Positions 5,169 through 7,073 of a stretch of DNA of 7,073 nt are shown here, piece after piece (position 1 is the stretch's first letter; every line of letters begins with the position of its first letter). Made by a program: the position numbers and the translations under genes. The stretch is from NCBI GenBank assembly GCA_900553965.1, contig USFX01000144.1:1-7073 (forward strand), read 5' to 3'. The notes beneath the pieces were generated by a model, which worked only from the letters and a program-made list of their open reading frames with translations, did not search any database and was not told the DNA's origin. This stretch comes from an uncultured Prevotella sp. GTDB taxonomy: Bacteria > Bacteroidota > Bacteroidia > Bacteroidales > Bacteroidaceae.

Positions 5169-7007
5169 ATGACTAAAGAAGAGAATGAAAAGCGGCTGGC
5201 CCGCCTGAAGGGCATAGTCAGCAGCATGCCGGAGAAGCCAGGCAGCTATCAGTATTATGACGAGCAGGGAACCATTATATATGTAGGCAAGGCCAAGAAT
5301 CTCAAGAGCCGCGTCTCGTCCTACTTCCACACCGAGGTTGACCGCTTCAAGACGAAGGTTCTCGTCAGCAAGATACACGACATATCCTACACTGTGGTCA
5401 ACACGGAGGAGGACGCGCTGCTGCTGGAGAACAGTCTTATAAAGAAATATAATCCCCGTTACAACGTTCTTCTGAAGGACGGGAAGACCTATCCCTGCAT
5501 CTGTGTCACCAACGAGCCCTTTCCGCGCATCTTCAAGACACGAACAATCAATCGCCGCTGGGGCACATATTTCGGCCCCTACTCCCATCTTGGCTCCATG
5601 TACGCCGTGCTGGAGCTCATCAAGAAGCTCTGCCGTCCGCGCTCGTGCCGCCAGCCGATGACGCTGGAGGGCATCCGTGAGGGCCGTTACAGCGTCTGTC
5701 TGGAGTATCACATCAAGAACTGCGGAGGCCCCTGCATCGGCCGCCAGAGCTACGAGGAATATCAGAAAAGCATGGCCCAGGCCCGCGAGATACTCCGCGG
5801 AAACACCCGCGGCATACTCCGCGACATGCGCGCCGAGATGGAACGGCTGGCTGAAGAGCTGCGTTTTGAGGAGGCAGAGGCCGTCAAGCAGAAGTATCTG
5901 CTCATCGACAGCTTCTGCTCGAAGAGCGAGGTTGTCAGCCACATCATCAACAACGTCGACGTCTTCTCCATCGCCAGCGACGAAAAGACGGCCTTCATCA
6001 ACTACATCCACGTCGCCTCGGGCAGCATCAACCAGTCTTTCACGTTCGAATACCGCAAGCGTCTCGATGAGACCGACGAGGAGCTGCTCGCACTGGGCAT
6101 CGTGGAGATGCGTGAGCGCTTCCGGAGCACGTCACGGGAGATCATCGTGCCCTTCGAGATGGACCTGCCGCTGGAGGGCGTCACGCTCACCGTTCCGCAA
6201 CGCGGCGACCGCAGGACGCTGCTCGACCTGTCCATAATGAACGGCCGTCAGTATCGTTTTGACCGGCTGAAACAGGCCGAGAAGCTCAATCCGGAGCAGA
6301 AATCGGTGCGGTTGATGAAGGAGATACAGGACATGCTGCGGCTGCCGAAAATGCCGTATCAGATCGAGTGTTTCGACAACTCTAACATCTCCGGAACCGA
6401 TGCCGTGGCGGCCTGCGTCGTCTTCAAGAAGATGCGCCCGAGCAAGAAGGACTACCGGAAATACAACATCAAGACCGTCACCGGCCCGGACGACTATGCG
6501 TCAATGAAAGAGGTCGTCCGCCGCCGTTACACGCGCCTCATGGAGGAAAACCAGCCCCTGCCCGACCTCATCATCACCGACGGCGGACGTGGGCAGATGG
6601 AGGTGGTCCGCGAGGTTGTCGAGGACGAGCTCCATCTGCAGATTCCCATCGCCGGACTGGCCAAGGACGACCGTCACCGGACCAACGAGCTGCTCTACGG
6701 CTTCCCGCCCGTGGTGGTCGGCATGAAGACCGACAGCGAGCTGTTCCGGCTTCTGACCCAGATTCAGGACGAGGTTCACCGCTTCGCCATCACCTTCCAC
6801 CGCGACAAGCGCTCCAAGCACGCCCTCCACAGCGAGCTGGACGACATCCGCGGCATAGGCCCGAAGACCAAAGACGCCCTTCTGAAGCGCCTGAAGAGCG
6901 TAAAACAGGTGCGTGAGGCAACACTCCAGACGCTCGCCGAAATCGCGGGAGAAGCAAAAGCAAGGCTGATTTACGGCCATTTCCATGGGGACGGCGGACA
7001 GGAATGA
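5169..7007 (+). CDS. uvrC: Excinuclease ABC subunit C (UvrC)
   Basis: This is the dual-incision nuclease of nucleotide excision repair; it joins UvrB on damaged DNA and cuts on both sides of the lesion. It has 612 residues, full family length. The N-terminal GIY-YIG nuclease spans about residues 21-100: GSY (25-27), YVGKAKNLKSR (38-48) and LLLENSLIKKYNPRYN with the likely metal-binding Glu87. A cysteine cluster follows (Cys155, Cys160, Cys177, Cys185, Cys189). The CX7CX3C spacing of the last three matches the Fe-S ligands described for E. coli UvrC. The UVR/UvrB-contact helix is about 216-248. The C-terminal RNase H-like nuclease shows ECFDNSN (Asp403), IITDGGRGQ (Asp471) and ITFHRDKRS (His544). 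A helix-hairpin-helix DNA-binding segment is at about 557-594 (IRGIGPKTKDALL). The ATG at 5169 is preceded by AAAGGA (5153-5158). No promoter was found in the spacer; it may depend on apt or mnmG transcription. Confidence 0.97.
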   Translation: MTKEENEKRLARLKGIVSSMPEKPGSYQYYDEQGTIIYVGKAKNLKSRVSSYFHTEVDRFKTKVLVSKIHDISYTVVNTEEDALLLENSLIKKYNPRYNVLLKDGKTYPCICVTNEPFPRIFKTRTINRRWGTYFGPYSHLGSMYAVLELIKKLCRPRSCRQPMTLEGIREGRYSVCLEYHIKNCGGPCIGRQSYEEYQKSMAQAREILRGNTRGILRDMRAEMERLAEELRFEEAEAVKQKYLLIDSFCSKSEVVSHIINNVDVFSIASDEKTAFINYIHVASGSINQSFTFEYRKRLDETDEELLALGIVEMRERFRSTSREIIVPFEMDLPLEGVTLTVPQRGDRRTLLDLSIMNGRQYRFDRLKQAEKLNPEQKSVRLMKEIQDMLRLPKMPYQIECFDNSNISGTDAVAACVVFKKMRPSKKDYRKYNIKTVTGPDDYASMKEVVRRRYTRLMEENQPLPDLIITDGGRGQMEVVREVVEDELHLQIPIAGLAKDDRHRTNELLYGFPPVVVGMKTDSELFRLLTQIQDEVHRFAITFHRDKRSKHALHSELDDIRGIGPKTKDALLKRLKSVKQVREATLQTLAEIAGEAKARLIYGHFHGDGGQE

Positions 7008-7019
7008 GGGGACGAATGA

Positions 7020-7070
7020 AGTTTGATATGGTGCGCCCGATGCCCCTCCGGGGCGCAACCATATCAAACT
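7020..7070. repeat. Strong near-palindromic hairpin after uvrC (possible terminator or palindromic repeat)
   Basis: Twelve bases after the uvrC stop, 7020-7032 (AGTTTGATATGGT) pairs perfectly with 7058-7070, and GCGCCC (7033-7038) pairs with GGGCGC (7051-7056). This gives a 19-bp stem with one bulged A (7057) and a 12-nt loop. Inside, GCCCC-TCC-GGGGC (7042-7054) could form a competing small hairpin. The window ends 3 bp later, so a T-tract cannot be judged; GTC follows the stem directly, which argues against a classical intrinsic terminator. A palindromic intergenic repeat is an equal possibility. Confidence 0.7.
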
Positions 7071-7073
7071 GTC

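Noticed and set aside
5160..6011. Open frame of 283 codons antisense to uvrC
   Set aside because: It is a codon-bias shadow; the plus strand encodes a full UvrC with all nuclease motifs.

Overview
The window looks like chromosomal DNA from a member of the Bacteroidota, most likely order Bacteroidales and plausibly Prevotellaceae. The evidence is a five-helix di-haem type frdC followed by frdA, a mnmG-apt-uvrC gene string, and promoters of the Bacteroidota form TTTG-N19-TAnnTTTG instead of the usual -35/-10 boxes. Coding DNA is GC-rich, and the main divergent promoter region is strongly AT-rich. The genus call is inference; the phylum call is firmer.

Layout. From 2038 leftward, on the minus strand, lie frdC (cytochrome b subunit) and frdA (flavoprotein). 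frdA is cut by the left window edge after 431 codons, and frdB would be expected next, outside the window. From 2248 rightward, on the plus strand, lie mnmG (tRNA wobble-uridine modification), apt (adenine salvage) and uvrC (nucleotide excision repair). The 209-bp divergent region (2039-2247) holds a near-perfect frd promoter with a leader of about 125 nt. It also holds a -7 element for mnmG so close to the start codon that the mRNA would be almost leaderless.

The non-coding DNA around apt is the most interesting part. A ParB-binding parS-like palindrome lies on each side of apt (4252-4267 and 5112-5129), suggesting that this segment lies in the origin-proximal centromere region. Between apt and uvrC (336 bp, no gene) is a 260-bp element made of two inverted arms of about 80 bp around a 99-bp core, with a third, direct copy of part of the arm inside the core. 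It ends 8 bp before the second parS. A second strong hairpin (7020-7070) follows uvrC at the right edge.

The five proteins are ordinary members of known families with their key residues present, and there is no sign of a new protein system. FrdCAB would serve anaerobic fumarate respiration. MnmG, Apt and UvrC are housekeeping functions that share a neighbourhood rather than a pathway. The candidates for something undescribed are the repeat element, its position beside parS, and the structured frd leader.
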